Below are positions 18,174 to 26,679 of a stretch of DNA of 61,220 nucleotides, one piece after another. The DNA comes from Deltaproteobacteria bacterium (GTDB lineage Bacteria; Desulfobacterota; Binatia; HRBIN30; CADEER01): assembly GCA_029262455.1 (NCBI GenBank), contig JAJCZJ010000104.1, positions 1 through 61,220 on the forward strand, read 5' to 3'. Within the stretch, counting starts at the first letter, position 1; the number at the start of each line of letters is the position of its first letter. Below the pieces are notes generated by a model. The model searched no databases. It saw only the letters and a list, made by a program, of their open reading frames with translations, and was not told the origin of the DNA. The position numbers and the translations under genes were made by a program.

Positions 18174-18695
18174 TCAACTTCGACTAGGATATACTCCTTG
18201 CAAGGCGATGATGAAGTTGAGCGCCAGATACGGCTGCATGTTGGGATGGGCTTGGCCACCGCCCTCGGCTTTGAGAGCTTCGGCGCGAAGGCTACCCAAG
18301 TTGTTCGGTGGTGCATAAAGCGAGTTTCCGACCGGAACGGCCAACAGCTGAGTCGCGCCAGGATCGTCTTGGGTCGCTTGACGCGCCGAGCCTTCGACGA
18401 TGTGGGTATGGGTTGGCATCTGTGTTTGATTGAGGGTGACCGTCGTCGCGCCTCCATTCTCGCCGAGGCTTCGGGCGCTCAGCCCTGGACCTCGGCCGGG
18501 GTGCATCGGTGTACGACCCTGCATGTTCGGCAGAGCGGTGGTCGTGCGCCCATCACCGCCATAGATCGTGCCAATGATCGAAAAGAGAGCGGTGTTCTGA
18601 GCAATCGGCAAGAGCTGACCGTTACAAAACGCCCAGCTACGGGGGGCAAAGTTTCCGGCAAATATCCTGATCTCCGCGATGAATGGTTCGGACAT
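18174..18695 (-). CDS. Phage tail collar domain protein 3
   Basis: A 173-residue protein of the tail-fibre collar (microcystin-dependent protein-like) family. The opening MSEPFIAEIRIFAGNFAPRS, then FCNGQLLPI, GTIYGGDGRTTTALPNMQGR and the closing FIIALQGVYPSRS are hallmarks. AGGGAG precedes the ATG. No phage structural genes are nearby, so this is a domesticated or host-encoded form. It is the third of three paralogues read in the same direction. Confidence 0.88.
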   Translation of the reverse strand: MSEPFIAEIRIFAGNFAPRSWAFCNGQLLPIAQNTALFSIIGTIYGGDGRTTTALPNMQGRTPMHPGRGPGLSARSLGENGGATTVTLNQTQMPTHTHIVEGSARQATQDDPGATQLLAVPVGNSLYAPPNNLGSLRAEALKAEGGGQAHPNMQPYLALNFIIALQGVYPSRS

Positions 18696-18765
18696 GATTA
18701 GACTCCCTTGGCTTGAATGCGGCGTAGCCTCGACCGTTCAGAGAATTGGCGGCGAATCGTCTGCA

Positions 18766-19293
18766 CTAGTTCCGCGCCGGATAGATCCCAAAAAGGGCGA
18801 TGATAAAGTTGACTGCCAAGAAGGGTTGTAGGTTGTTGTGCGATTGGCCCCCTCCGACCATGCCAATCGCAGCGGCATTCATGTCCACGGGCGGTGGAAT
18901 GGGCGGTGGATTGCTGATGAAGTTGCGCACCGTCGATTGCGATAGGAGCGCGCCGGCGCCGCTGCGATCGGAGGCAGGATTGCTGGTCGCCACCGCCCCG
19001 TGCGTGTGCACGGGCATCTGATTCTCCGTGACCGTCACAGTCTCTTGGCCGGCTCTTGCGCCGAGAGCCACCGCCGCCAGCCCAGGACCGGCACCGGCGT
19101 GGACGGGAATTCGTCCGCGCAAATCGGGCAGACCAAAGGTCGTGCGACCATCGCCGCCGTAGATCGTTCCCAGTAGCGAAAACAATGCGTCGTTTTGCGA
19201 CACCGCCAACAGTTGCCCATCGCAAAGCGCCCAGCCCTGCGGCGCAAAAGGGCCGGCGAACATTCGAATCTCTCCTGTATATGGCTCTGACAT
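18766..19293 (-). CDS. Phage tail collar domain protein 2
   Basis: A 175-residue paralogue of its neighbours, from the ATG at 19293 (GGAGAGG upstream). Conserved features are WALCDGQLLAVSQNDALFSL, GTIYGGDGRTTFGLPDLRGR and the end FIIALFGIYPARN. The centre has a Pro/Met-rich insert (ISNPPPIPPPVDMN) not found in the other two. Role unknown; probably a trimeric or fibre-like surface protein by analogy with tail fibres. Confidence 0.88.
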   Translation of the reverse strand: MSEPYTGEIRMFAGPFAPQGWALCDGQLLAVSQNDALFSLLGTIYGGDGRTTFGLPDLRGRIPVHAGAGPGLAAVALGARAGQETVTVTENQMPVHTHGAVATSNPASDRSGAGALLSQSTVRNFISNPPPIPPPVDMNAAAIGMVGGGQSHNNLQPFLAVNFIIALFGIYPARN

Positions 19294-19306
19294 CGTGTCC
19301 TCTCCG

Positions 19307-19828
19307 TCAGTTGCGCGACGGGAACAGGCCCGTGATCGCGATTGCAAAGTTCAGCGCAAGATACGGCATGTGGTTTTCGTGCCCCTGTCCTCCACCCGCA
19401 TTCTTGATGCTGGCCGGCAGCAAGCCCGGGTCGACCAGGTTGGTCACGGAACCAGTGGCATCGGCATACGAGGCGACCAGGGAACGCGCCAACACATTAC
19501 CTCCCGGGCTTAACGCCGTCGTCGCATCATCGGCCGAGACCTGCATTGGATGCTGATGGCTCGGCAGCTCGGCAACGCTGAGAGCGTGGGTCTGCTCGCC
19601 GGCCTTGTTCCCTAGGGGAAAGCTCGCGTCGAAGTGGATCGCCGTCCGTCCCCGCAGGTCGGGCAGCGCAAAGCTGGTCACACCGTCGCCGCCGAAGGTG
19701 GTTCCGAGCAACGAGTAGAGTGACTGGTTCTGGTTGATCGGTAGGACTTGCCCATCGCACAGCGCCCACCCCCGTGGGGCGAAATTGAACGCGACGATGC
19801 GGATCTCGGCTAAAAACGGCTCGGACAT
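19307..19828 (-). CDS. Phage tail collar domain protein 1
   Basis: A 173-residue paralogue, first of the three. It shows WALCDGQVLPINQNQSLYSL, GTTFGGDGVTSFALPDLRGR and the end FAIAITGLFPSRN. It is followed after 13 bases by the next copy. The repeated shared ends and the variable middle suggest that the three subunits assemble together and differ in the exposed part. Confidence 0.88.
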   Translation of the reverse strand: MSEPFLAEIRIVAFNFAPRGWALCDGQVLPINQNQSLYSLLGTTFGGDGVTSFALPDLRGRTAIHFDASFPLGNKAGEQTHALSVAELPSHQHPMQVSADDATTALSPGGNVLARSLVASYADATGSVTNLVDPGLLPASIKNAGGGQGHENHMPYLALNFAIAITGLFPSRN

Positions 19829-19896
19829 CTACCTGTACTCCCTTCGATCGCCTTCCCGGCGGTCAATAAACTCGGTCTGTATCATGTCAGTCATCG

Positions 19897-20299
19897 CTAA
19901 GGAGTATCGCAAGGATCTGCGGTGTAGGGACCCATTACCGATGCCGTTCCCGTGTGGTTGCTCTCTATGAAGGTCTTCGGATCGCCGGTCAGACCCTCGA
20001 TTGCGAAGGTACCGCCGGACATGTTCAACAGCCCGTAGCCATCGAGCTGTATGCTGCCGAAGGCAAACGGGCCGGTAGACTCCGGTAGGCAACTCGATGA
20101 TATCCTCACCGGCGTTGGCGGCGATCACCGCCTCGCGCAGCGAGCAGTCGGCGTCGCAGGTGCCGTCGGCCGTGTCACCGGCCTTGGTGACGGTGAACGT
20201 TGCACCGAAGACGTGATCGACGTGCGCAACGTAGAAGGCAAGGGACACGAAAATCGCACCACACACCCGTTGCAATAGTCCGATCGGCCCATCTGCCAT
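19897..20299 (-). pseudogene. Frameshifted remnant of a CSLREA-type beta-helix protein
   Basis: The first frame (from 20299) encodes a signal peptide and then FTVTKAGDTADGTCDADC and SLREAVIAANAGEDIIELP, the CSLREA domain at the start of many secreted beta-helix proteins. Near 20085-20070 the plausible reading continues in another frame (GPFAFGSIQLDGYGLLNMSG) to a stop at 19897 with a typical C-terminal-looking NHTGTASVMGPYTADPCDTP. A normal member is several hundred residues long, so most of the middle is missing and a frameshift joins the ends. A sequencing error could explain the shift but not the short length. Confidence 0.6.
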
Positions 20300-20386
20300 G
20301 TTGATACCCCCCGAAGGTTTTGGCTGTGGGATGGTTGTCTACTTGAAACTCGTTTTGCCGCAGCGCGAAAAGAGCACTAAGCCGCC

Positions 20387-20398
20387 CTTGACGTCAAG
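20387..20398. other. 12-bp perfect palindrome
   Basis: CTTGACGTCAAG is a perfect 12-base palindrome in the 178-base gap between the CSLREA remnant and the large surface protein. It could be an operator site upstream of the remnant and the tail-collar genes. It carries no T-tract and is too short to be a terminator. Confidence 0.25.
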
Positions 20399-20477
20399 AT
20401 GTTTGCCTTATCTTTTTAGCAATTCGCTCGGTCGCTCTCACGTAAGAACGCCCAATTCGGAACTTCTGAAACTAAAC

Positions 20478-23400
20478 TCAAGGGCCACATGCGGGTGAAA
20501 TTGCCGGCGTGGTGCAAGCGGCGTTGGTGAAGCTGTTGTCAACCGAGCTGAAGGCTTGCGTGAACGTGAGGCTGGTGTTGTTGGCGTCGATGAATGTCGT
20601 TGTGCCGGCGCTGGTCATGTTCGACCCCATACCCTCGAGGCTGAACGTTCCGTTCGATTCCAGGAGCTCGATTCCGATCGGGAAGCCGCCGCTGTCCTTA
20701 CCCGTCGCAACGTTGAGGCCTGCGCCGGTCGAGGTGGCGAGGTCCACACAAGCGGACGTCGCGGCGTCGACGGTGTCGATTTGAATGCCGGGGTGGAAAA
20801 ACGATCCGGTGGGCGCCGTGACGAGGTTGCAAGCGAGAGCCACGTCTAGCGACGTACTGTTGCCATCGGTGACCGTGCCGAAGATGCCGGTGAGCAGGGT
20901 GCCCATAATGGTGTTGGAGTTCAGGGTCGTCTGCAAGCGTGACGTGACGGGGGTCGCACCCGACAGGCCGTCCGGCAACAAATCGACGCCGACACCGGTC
21001 TCGGTGACGATGACATCGTTGCTGATGACACTTCCGGTCATGAGACCGTTCGAGTCCACCTTCAGTACAATCGCGTTACCAGCATGGTCGGTGAATCCCC
21101 CGGTGTTACCGGAGTTGTTGTCCTCGATGAGGAAGGTGGCGGTCGTGCCGGTGTTCCCGCCGGTTCGCGTCGACTGGATCAGCAAGCCGTTGACACCCTC
21201 GGTATCACCGGTCGGGGCTCCGTCCATGGTAGAGCGACGTACGGTCAGATCGTAGGATGCCGACGCACTTCCGATCGAGGCGATGTTGATTGCGGCGCTT
21301 TCGAGTGTGTCGAAGGTGCTGTCTTCAACGACGAGGGTCATCGAAGCGGTGCCGGCCGAGCGGACAGTCATGCCGTTCTCGCCAAGATTGGTGTCGTTGT
21401 TGTCCGAGATGACGACTCGCCGAAGTGTCATGGAGGTCAGGGTGCCTGAGTTGTTCTCGAGATCGATTCCGTCTTCGACCATACCGGAGAGCTCTACGTC
21501 TTCGAGCAACACGGTTCCTGTAAGCTCTCGCGCGAAGATGGCACTCTCGTTGTTGGCATCGCCGGCGCCGGTGATGTCGGTCTGCGTAACAGTCAGACCG
21601 GCGACGGTGTCGATGTCGATGCCGTGCGTACCGGCGTCACTGATGATCATGCCGTTGAGGCTGACGCCGGCGGCGCGAGTCAGGCTGATGCCGTCGCCGG
21701 TGGCACCGGCGAGGGTTCCGCCGGTGCCCGGGCTCGGCGTTCCGCCGCCGGTGATGGTGAAGCTTCCGGTCGTATCTGTCAGCACAATACCGTTACTGAA
21801 AGCCCCGGAGGCGGATACGCTTTCCAACGTCACATTCAGCGCCACACTCGGATTTCCATCGATATCGATGGCGCGACTTCCTGCTGGATTGCTGATCGTC
21901 CCGTTCGTCGCGGTGATCGAGAACGAGCCACTGACGCCGTCGAGGTGAATGCCTTCGACGTTCGCGCTGCTGGTGCTGAGGCTGTCCAGCGTTACATTGA
22001 TCGCGGCCATGGTGGTCGAATTGAGGTCGACGCCTCCGCCGGTCCCCGAGATGCCCACTTCGCTGACGAAGAGCGTGCCAACTTGCGTGCCGTCGATCCC
22101 CGTATCACCCGTCGCGCCGATATCGAGCCCGCGGACGAGATTGTCGGTTGCTAGATTGATCGCGTTGCCAACAGCATTGGTCAGGACCGGTTGAGAACCA
22201 GCCGTCGTCGGCAGGGCGTTGCTGTGTGTCGGAAGTGTGATGCCGGTGATCGAGGCCAGCGTCGCGCTAGTGCCCTGGCCGATCAAAGCCTGGGTGTTCT
22301 CCAGGGTAACCCCACCGGTGTAGGCGCCGCTCCCCGTCTCGTAGATGAAAATCGGTTCGCCGGCCGCGGGATGCGCCGCGCCGCCGCCGCCGTTGACGGC
22401 TTCGAACGCCGCAAGCGTATTGAACGGCGAATTGAGGCGGCCATCGCCGGCCCCCTGACTGTTGTCGATGAACCAGAGGATGTCGGCGACAGTAATCGTC
22501 ACGGTACCCACCGAAGAGCCTCCGCCGTTCATCAGCGTATAGGTGAAGGTATCGTTGCCGCCCTCGAAACCAGCGGGCGGATCGTAGGTGAAGGCGCCGG
22601 TGGCGGTGTTCACCGACACGTCCCCACCTTGGGTACTAGCAGCGTCGAAAGCGGTGATGGTCCCCCCATTCAACGTGTCATTCGCCAGTACGCCCCCCGC
22701 TGGTACGCTGATGCCAACGTTACCAGTCGAACCGTAGGCATCGCCGACTGCGACCGGCGGCGGGATGGGCGTAAACGAGGGGGTGTGGCTAGGCGTAAAG
22801 CTCGGGGTCACCGTCGGCGTCTCCGAAGGTGTCTCGGTGGGCGTCTCCGTCGGCGTCTCCGAAGGTGTCTCGGTCGGCGTCTCGGTGGGTGTCTCCGAAG
22901 GTGTCTCGCTCGGCGTCTCGGTGGGTGTCTCGCTCGGCGTTTCAGTAGGCGTCTCCGTCGGTGTCTCGCTCGGCGTGTCGGTCGGCGTCTCCGTCGGCGT
23001 CTCGCTCGGAGTGTCGGTAGGCGTCTCGGTGGGCGTCTCGCTCGGAGTGTCCGTCGGCAAGACGATTTCGAGGTCCTCGATATCGACGCGTAGGCACAGG
23101 TCTCCGTTGTCGGGATCGGCGAAGCCGGCAATGATCTCCGCCATTGGATCGGGCGGTACAGAATCGGCCGGGTCATCGATCGCCTGTGGCGTACCGGATA
23201 CTGTCGCCCAAGCGATTCCGGCGGTGGCCAACGCGAGCAGCACAACCATTGCCGAACCAGCCGTATTCCAGCCGCGCCGATGCTGAAGCGCGCTGAGGAC
23301 CAAAAGCAAAACGATCGCTAAGCCGATCGCCCAAGGGGCGAGCGTAGGGGCAGGGACGTCGCGCGCAAGCAAGACGACAATGTCGACCCCGCCGGCCGTA

Positions 23401-23879
23401 CCGTCTCGAGTGATCAGTCGGTCGGCTGAGCCGCCGGACGACATCGTCGCATAGGAGAGGCGCACACGAGTCGGGTTACCCAACAAGCCAACAGGTAGCC
23501 GGCACTCGACCGCATCGGAGCTACCGATACCGCTGCCACTGCCGATCGTACACGGCGTCAACGGAGTCGGACTATCAAAGGTATTGAGGCCGGGATCGCA
23601 GTCGAGCAGGACGGTCGTCAGGACAACCGGCGGTTGGATCGAGGAGTCGATGGTCGTTTCGAGGACGAAGTCGACCTCGGGCACGTTGAACAGCGCCGCG
23701 TCGAAGTCACAACCGATTCCCGGCGGATCTAAAGTATCAATCCCGATCCGCACGATCTCCTGTGCGGTCGCTGAGGATGCTGCGGCAAGCCATACCAACA
23801 CCAACGGGAACAGTAGTCGCCGAAGTGTTCGGAGAGTGCGCGCCACCAACTGCACTCTTACATTAGATCGCATGGACAT
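20478..23879 (-). CDS. Large secreted beta-helix surface protein with ETP repeats
   Basis: A 1,133-residue exported protein; AGGAG precedes the ATG. The signal peptide ends near residue 40 (ATAQE). A beta-rich domain (about 41-175) is followed by [20 protein letters not shown] (about 177-196) and HRRG, which looks like a C-terminal sorting-type tail but is internal, then another hydrophobic segment (206-228). Residues about 275-365 are a Thr/Pro/Glu linker of SETPTETP units. About 376-460 is a cadherin/VCBS-like domain ([25 protein letters not shown]), and the remainder is a right-handed parallel beta-helix rich in Gly/Thr/Asn. It is probably an adhesin-like surface protein. The Pro-Glu-Thr linker likely spans the cell wall or periplasm. 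Confidence 0.82.
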   Translation of the reverse strand: MSMRSNVRVQLVARTLRTLRRLLFPLVLVWLAAASSATAQEIVRIGIDTLDPPGIGCDFDAALFNVPEVDFVLETTIDSSIQPPVVLTTVLLDCDPGLNTFDSPTPLTPCTIGSGSGIGSSDAVECRLPVGLLGNPTRVRLSYATMSSGGSADRLITRDGTAGGVDIVVLLARDVPAPTLAPWAIGLAIVLLLVLSALQHRRGWNTAGSAMVVLLALATAGIAWATVSGTPQAIDDPADSVPPDPMAEIIAGFADPDNGDLCLRVDIEDLEIVLPTDTPSETPTETPTDTPSETPTETPTDTPSETPTETPTETPSETPTETPSETPSETPTETPTETPSETPTETPTETPSETPTVTPSFTPSHTPSFTPIPPPVAVGDAYGSTGNVGISVPAGGVLANDTLNGGTITAFDAASTQGGDVSVNTATGAFTYDPPAGFEGGNDTFTYTLMNGGGSSVGTVTITVADILWFIDNSQGAGDGRLNSPFNTLAAFEAVNGGGGAAHPAAGEPIFIYETGSGAYTGGVTLENTQALIGQGTSATLASITGITLPTHSNALPTTAGSQPVLTNAVGNAINLATDNLVRGLDIGATGDTGIDGTQVGTLFVSEVGISGTGGGVDLNSTTMAAINVTLDSLSTSSANVEGIHLDGVSGSFSITATNGTISNPAGSRAIDIDGNPSVALNVTLESVSASGAFSNGIVLTDTTGSFTITGGGTPSPGTGGTLAGATGDGISLTRAAGVSLNGMIISDAGTHGIDIDTVAGLTVTQTDITGAGDANNESAIFARELTGTVLLEDVELSGMVEDGIDLENNSGTLTSMTLRRVVISDNNDTNLGENGMTVRSAGTASMTLVVEDSTFDTLESAAINIASIGSASASYDLTVRRSTMDGAPTGDTEGVNGLLIQSTRTGGNTGTTATFLIEDNNSGNTGGFTDHAGNAIVLKVDSNGLMTGSVISNDVIVTETGVGVDLLPDGLSGATPVTSRLQTTLNSNTIMGTLLTGIFGTVTDGNSTSLDVALACNLVTAPTGSFFHPGIQIDTVDAATSACVDLATSTGAGLNVATGKDSGGFPIGIELLESNGTFSLEGMGSNMTSAGTTTFIDANNTSLTFTQAFSSVDNSFTNAACTTPAISPACGP

Positions 23880-24009
23880 GCCGAACTCCTATTGAACCAG
23901 TAATATGCTTTCGTTCTTTTAGAGTAAACGGAAAAACTCCGCAAACCTGACCGATCTGGCCCGCTTTCTTCTTACGAGTGCCCTGAACTTACCACCCGCT
24001 TCGGTGCCG

Positions 24010-24163
24010 ATTGCCGATGTAGGGTTGGCTTTAGCCGACCACGTGGGGAACCACGTCGGTGCCGATTGCCGACGAACTCGTAGGGTTGGCTTTAGCCTAC
24101 CACGTGGGCAACCACGTCGGTGCCGATTGCCGACGATTGTCAGGCTAAAGCCTAACCTACGAG
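24010..24163. repeat. REP-like repeats, two direct and one inverted
   Basis: Two copies of a unit of about 61 bases start with GTAGGGTTGGCTTTAGCC (about 24019 and 24080) and share CACGTCGGTGCCGATTGCCG. A third core follows in the opposite orientation (GTCAGGCTAAAGCCTAACCT at 24139). The family is the same as at 13117-13312. ACCACGTGG palindromes occur inside the units. No gene is seen in 23880-24170. Confidence 0.75.
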
Positions 24164-24170
24164 GTTCGCG

Positions 24171-25283
24171 CTACACCGTGTCCGGGACCTCGATCGGGAA
24201 TCCGCGCGTCTCATCGCCCCATTCGAACCAAGAACCGTCGTAAACCCGCACGTCTTCGAACCCTAGGTGCTGTAGCACCAACCAAGCCACCGATGCTCGC
24301 CAACCTGCCAAACAGTAGACCACCGTGGTTTTGGTCTTGTCCAAGTCGGTGTACAGCTTCTCGAGGTCGTCGATAGCCAACAGGACTCCGTCGTTTAGGT
24401 TGATCGACCACTGACGATGTACCGCTGTCGGGATAATCCCCTCCGAGAACTCAATTGGGGAACGAGCGTCCACGATTTGAATTGGAACATCCTCATACGG
24501 CGGCTCGCCAAGCCGCTCGAGAATCCAATCACCCGTAACCCGAATCTCGTCCCGAACCGCATCAACGAGATAAATGGTGCTGAAGTCGGGTAGGGGAGGC
24601 CCTTCGGCGACCGGCGCTCCGCCATCCACCCACGCCGAAAACCCACCGTCGAGGTAGCGCACATCCGCGTGACCGAAGTACTCGAGAGCCCAAACGACGC
24701 GTGCCGGGTCGAATTCAGGCGCGACCCCGTAGACCACAACCGTCGCCGATTCTCTGAGACCGATACCGCCGAGAACTTCGGTGGCCGTCTCGGTATCGAC
24801 GATCTGCGCAGCGACGCCGTCGACCGTCGTAGCCAAAGCATACGGACTCAAGGGAATCGCACCCGGGATGTGTCCGCCATCGAAGCGATTGACCCGCGCA
24901 TCGACGAGCTGCACATCCTCATTGCCGAGCCGCTGCCGCAGCCATGCGACCGAGACGACAGCACCGTCGAACACGACTGGGCATCCATCCAATGCGTGAC
25001 GGACGCTCGTGACCAACTCCGAAACTTCAACCGATCCATTACAATTCAGATCAGCGCTACAAATGGCAGGTGCCGTGGGACACCCGTCGAGCAAGTGGCG
25101 CACACCACGCACCAACTCAGACACCGCGACGCGGCCGTCGTTGTCGTAGTCGCCACCGCAATCGCTCTCAACCGCTGAGCCAGGCGAACTCACAAGAAGC
25201 GACAACAGAAGTGCCGGCAGGAGGGAAGATCCCCGCCAACCGCCGGCAAGCTCCGACTTTACATAATATATCTTATCAGACAT
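24171..25283 (-). CDS. Secreted EF-hand/double rhodanese sulfurtransferase
   Basis: A 370-residue exported protein. After a signal peptide (to about 38) come two EF-hand-like loops, DYDNDGRVAVSEL (45-57) and DLNCNGSVEVSEL (78-90), each followed by a GCP motif. Two rhodanese domains follow. The first (about 108-225) has no catalytic Cys (VVVYGVAPEF). The second (about 240-365) has Cys324 in VVYCLAGWRA. This is the inactive-plus-active layout of thiosulfate:cyanide or mercaptopyruvate sulfurtransferases, here exported and joined to calcium-binding-type loops. It probably transfers sulfane sulfur in the periplasm. The start has no strong RBS. Confidence 0.85.
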   Translation of the reverse strand: MSDKIYYVKSELAGGWRGSSLLPALLLSLLVSSPGSAVESDCGGDYDNDGRVAVSELVRGVRHLLDGCPTAPAICSADLNCNGSVEVSELVTSVRHALDGCPVVFDGAVVSVAWLRQRLGNEDVQLVDARVNRFDGGHIPGAIPLSPYALATTVDGVAAQIVDTETATEVLGGIGLRESATVVVYGVAPEFDPARVVWALEYFGHADVRYLDGGFSAWVDGGAPVAEGPPLPDFSTIYLVDAVRDEIRVTGDWILERLGEPPYEDVPIQIVDARSPIEFSEGIIPTAVHRQWSINLNDGVLLAIDDLEKLYTDLDKTKTTVVYCLAGWRASVAWLVLQHLGFEDVRVYDGSWFEWGDETRGFPIEVPDTV

Positions 25284-25364
25284 TGAGGTTGGCCGATTCC
25301 GGTGAGGAAAGTCATGGGTGGATGGGCTTATGCCGCCCGGTGGGCACTGCCGCCGGGATCGACC

Positions 25365-26015
25365 TCAGCCGGCTTGGGCGCTGATGAGGTCGCGGTCGAA
25401 GCGTTTCGGAAACTCGTCCAAAACCTTCTTGTAGATGATTGCGGCGGCGCCGGAGTCGCCAGCCTCGGCTTTCGAACGGGCTTGAGCGACGAGCGCGTCG
25501 CCCGTGTACGGACCATCCGCCGCAGCGGCGGCGGCGTACTTCTCGATTGCAGCGGCCCAGTCACCCTTGGCCTCGCTAGCGGCACCGAGGACGAAGTCGC
25601 GCTGCTGCTTTAGGTACGGTGGCAAGTCTGCCGTGGGCACTCCGCCGAGTGCTTCGAGGGCCTCGTCGGCGTCACCAGAGCGTAAAGCACTGCTTCCAGC
25701 CAGTACCGCGGCCAGCGGCCCAATCGATAGATCCGACCATTGAGTGGACACGGCCTCGAGCTGGGTTTTGGCCGCTTCGAAGTCGCCGGCGCGAAATGAC
25801 GCCAATGCGCTGGCGAGATCGGCGTTGGACTCCCGCTTCTGCGCCGCTTGGTACGAGTTGAAAAACCCGATGCCGAGCAAGATCGCCACGGCGGCTCCGA
25901 CACCCATCGCCACGGTTTTGCCGTGCTTCCGGGCCCACTCGACAGCACTCGTGGTGCCGGTGATGAACTGATCCGGTTGCCGCAATTCCTTGCGGTCCAT
26001 TCGGTCCTTTGACAC
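25365..26015 (-). CDS. Membrane-anchored TPR-like protein (YfgM-like)
   Basis: About 216 residues from a GTG at 26015 (GGGAGAG upstream); an ATG at 26000 is an alternative. A single membrane helix (TVAMGVGAAVAILLGIGFF, about 34-52) follows a short cytosolic part. The remainder is an Ala-rich TPR-like domain (ALASFRAGDFEAAKTQLEAV and similar helical pairs) ending in QAG. The layout resembles the YfgM/TPR_21 ancillary protein of the Sec translocon. Its job here, perhaps as a periplasmic chaperone-like adaptor, is inferred. It follows the bifunctional-nuclease-family gene on the same strand. Confidence 0.72.
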   Translation of the reverse strand: MSKDRMDRKELRQPDQFITGTTSAVEWARKHGKTVAMGVGAAVAILLGIGFFNSYQAAQKRESNADLASALASFRAGDFEAAKTQLEAVSTQWSDLSIGPLAAVLAGSSALRSGDADEALEALGGVPTADLPPYLKQQRDFVLGAASEAKGDWAAAIEKYAAAAAADGPYTGDALVAQARSKAEAGDSGAAAIIYKKVLDEFPKRFDRDLISAQAG

Positions 26016-26072
26016 GGATCTCTCCCCCTCCCCCTGCGGTCGCAGAACGAGTCCGGCCACAGGGTGCTAGAT

Positions 26073-26597
26073 TTACATCTTATACTTGAAGTCGTCTGGA
26101 GACATCTTCTCCAGTATATCCGACCACTTGTCACGCGAAACGCTCGACAAGTCTGGCTCCGCGCCTTTTTCTTCCTCCGTCGACGGAGCGACGACCTCCG
26201 AGGCCTTCAACACTTTGCGCGCTACAAAGATTGGAGTCTTGACTCGCAGTGCCAGAGAAATTGCATCGCTCGGCCGCGAGTCGATGATCCGCGAGCCGCC
26301 GTCTGAACGAATATGAATCCGAGCGTAGTACGTATTGTCCTTGAGGTCACTGATCTCGACACGCTCGACTTCGCCGCCGAGCTCACCGATCAAATCGCGC
26401 AGTAGGTCATGCGTCATCGGCCGCGCCATTTCGATTCCCTCTAGCTCGGTGGCAATCGCTGTCGCCTCCAGTAGGCCAATCCAAATCGGAAGATTGACCG
26501 TATTCGCAACGTCGCGAAGCACGACAATCGGGCTTTTGGTTGCCGGATCGAGCGTCAGTCCGCCGACATTCATCTCGATCGATTCGTCCTGGCCCAT
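26073..26597 (-). CDS. Bifunctional nuclease family protein (DUF151)
   Basis: About 174 residues from the first ATG (26597); a TTG at 26633 is also in frame. The BFN/DUF151 fold is clear: GGLTLDPATKSPIVVLRD, LPIWIGLLEATAIATELEG, RPMTHDLLRDLIGELG and SRPSDAISLALRVKTPIFV. Family members have been reported with nuclease activity, but many are uncharacterised. The tail ends with a charged region. It lies between the VWA protein and the TPR-like gene, and all share one strand. Confidence 0.88.
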   Translation of the reverse strand: MGQDESIEMNVGGLTLDPATKSPIVVLRDVANTVNLPIWIGLLEATAIATELEGIEMARPMTHDLLRDLIGELGGEVERVEISDLKDNTYYARIHIRSDGGSRIIDSRPSDAISLALRVKTPIFVARKVLKASEVVAPSTEEEKGAEPDLSSVSRDKWSDILEKMSPDDFKYKM

Positions 26598-26679
26598 GAA
26601 TCGATTGTGCCCAGAAACATGGTATACGGTCAATCGCTAATCGGGGTACTGCGTCGTGGGTACGGGTACGGGCGGTCGA

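Noticed and set aside
18174-19828. Prophage region
   Set aside because: Only collar-domain proteins are present; no integrase, terminase, capsid or lysis genes were seen.
22191-23093. Plus-strand frames rich in VSVGVSLG or RRLGRRL opposite the ETP repeats
   Set aside because: They are the reverse reading of the SETPTETP repeat with no independent support.
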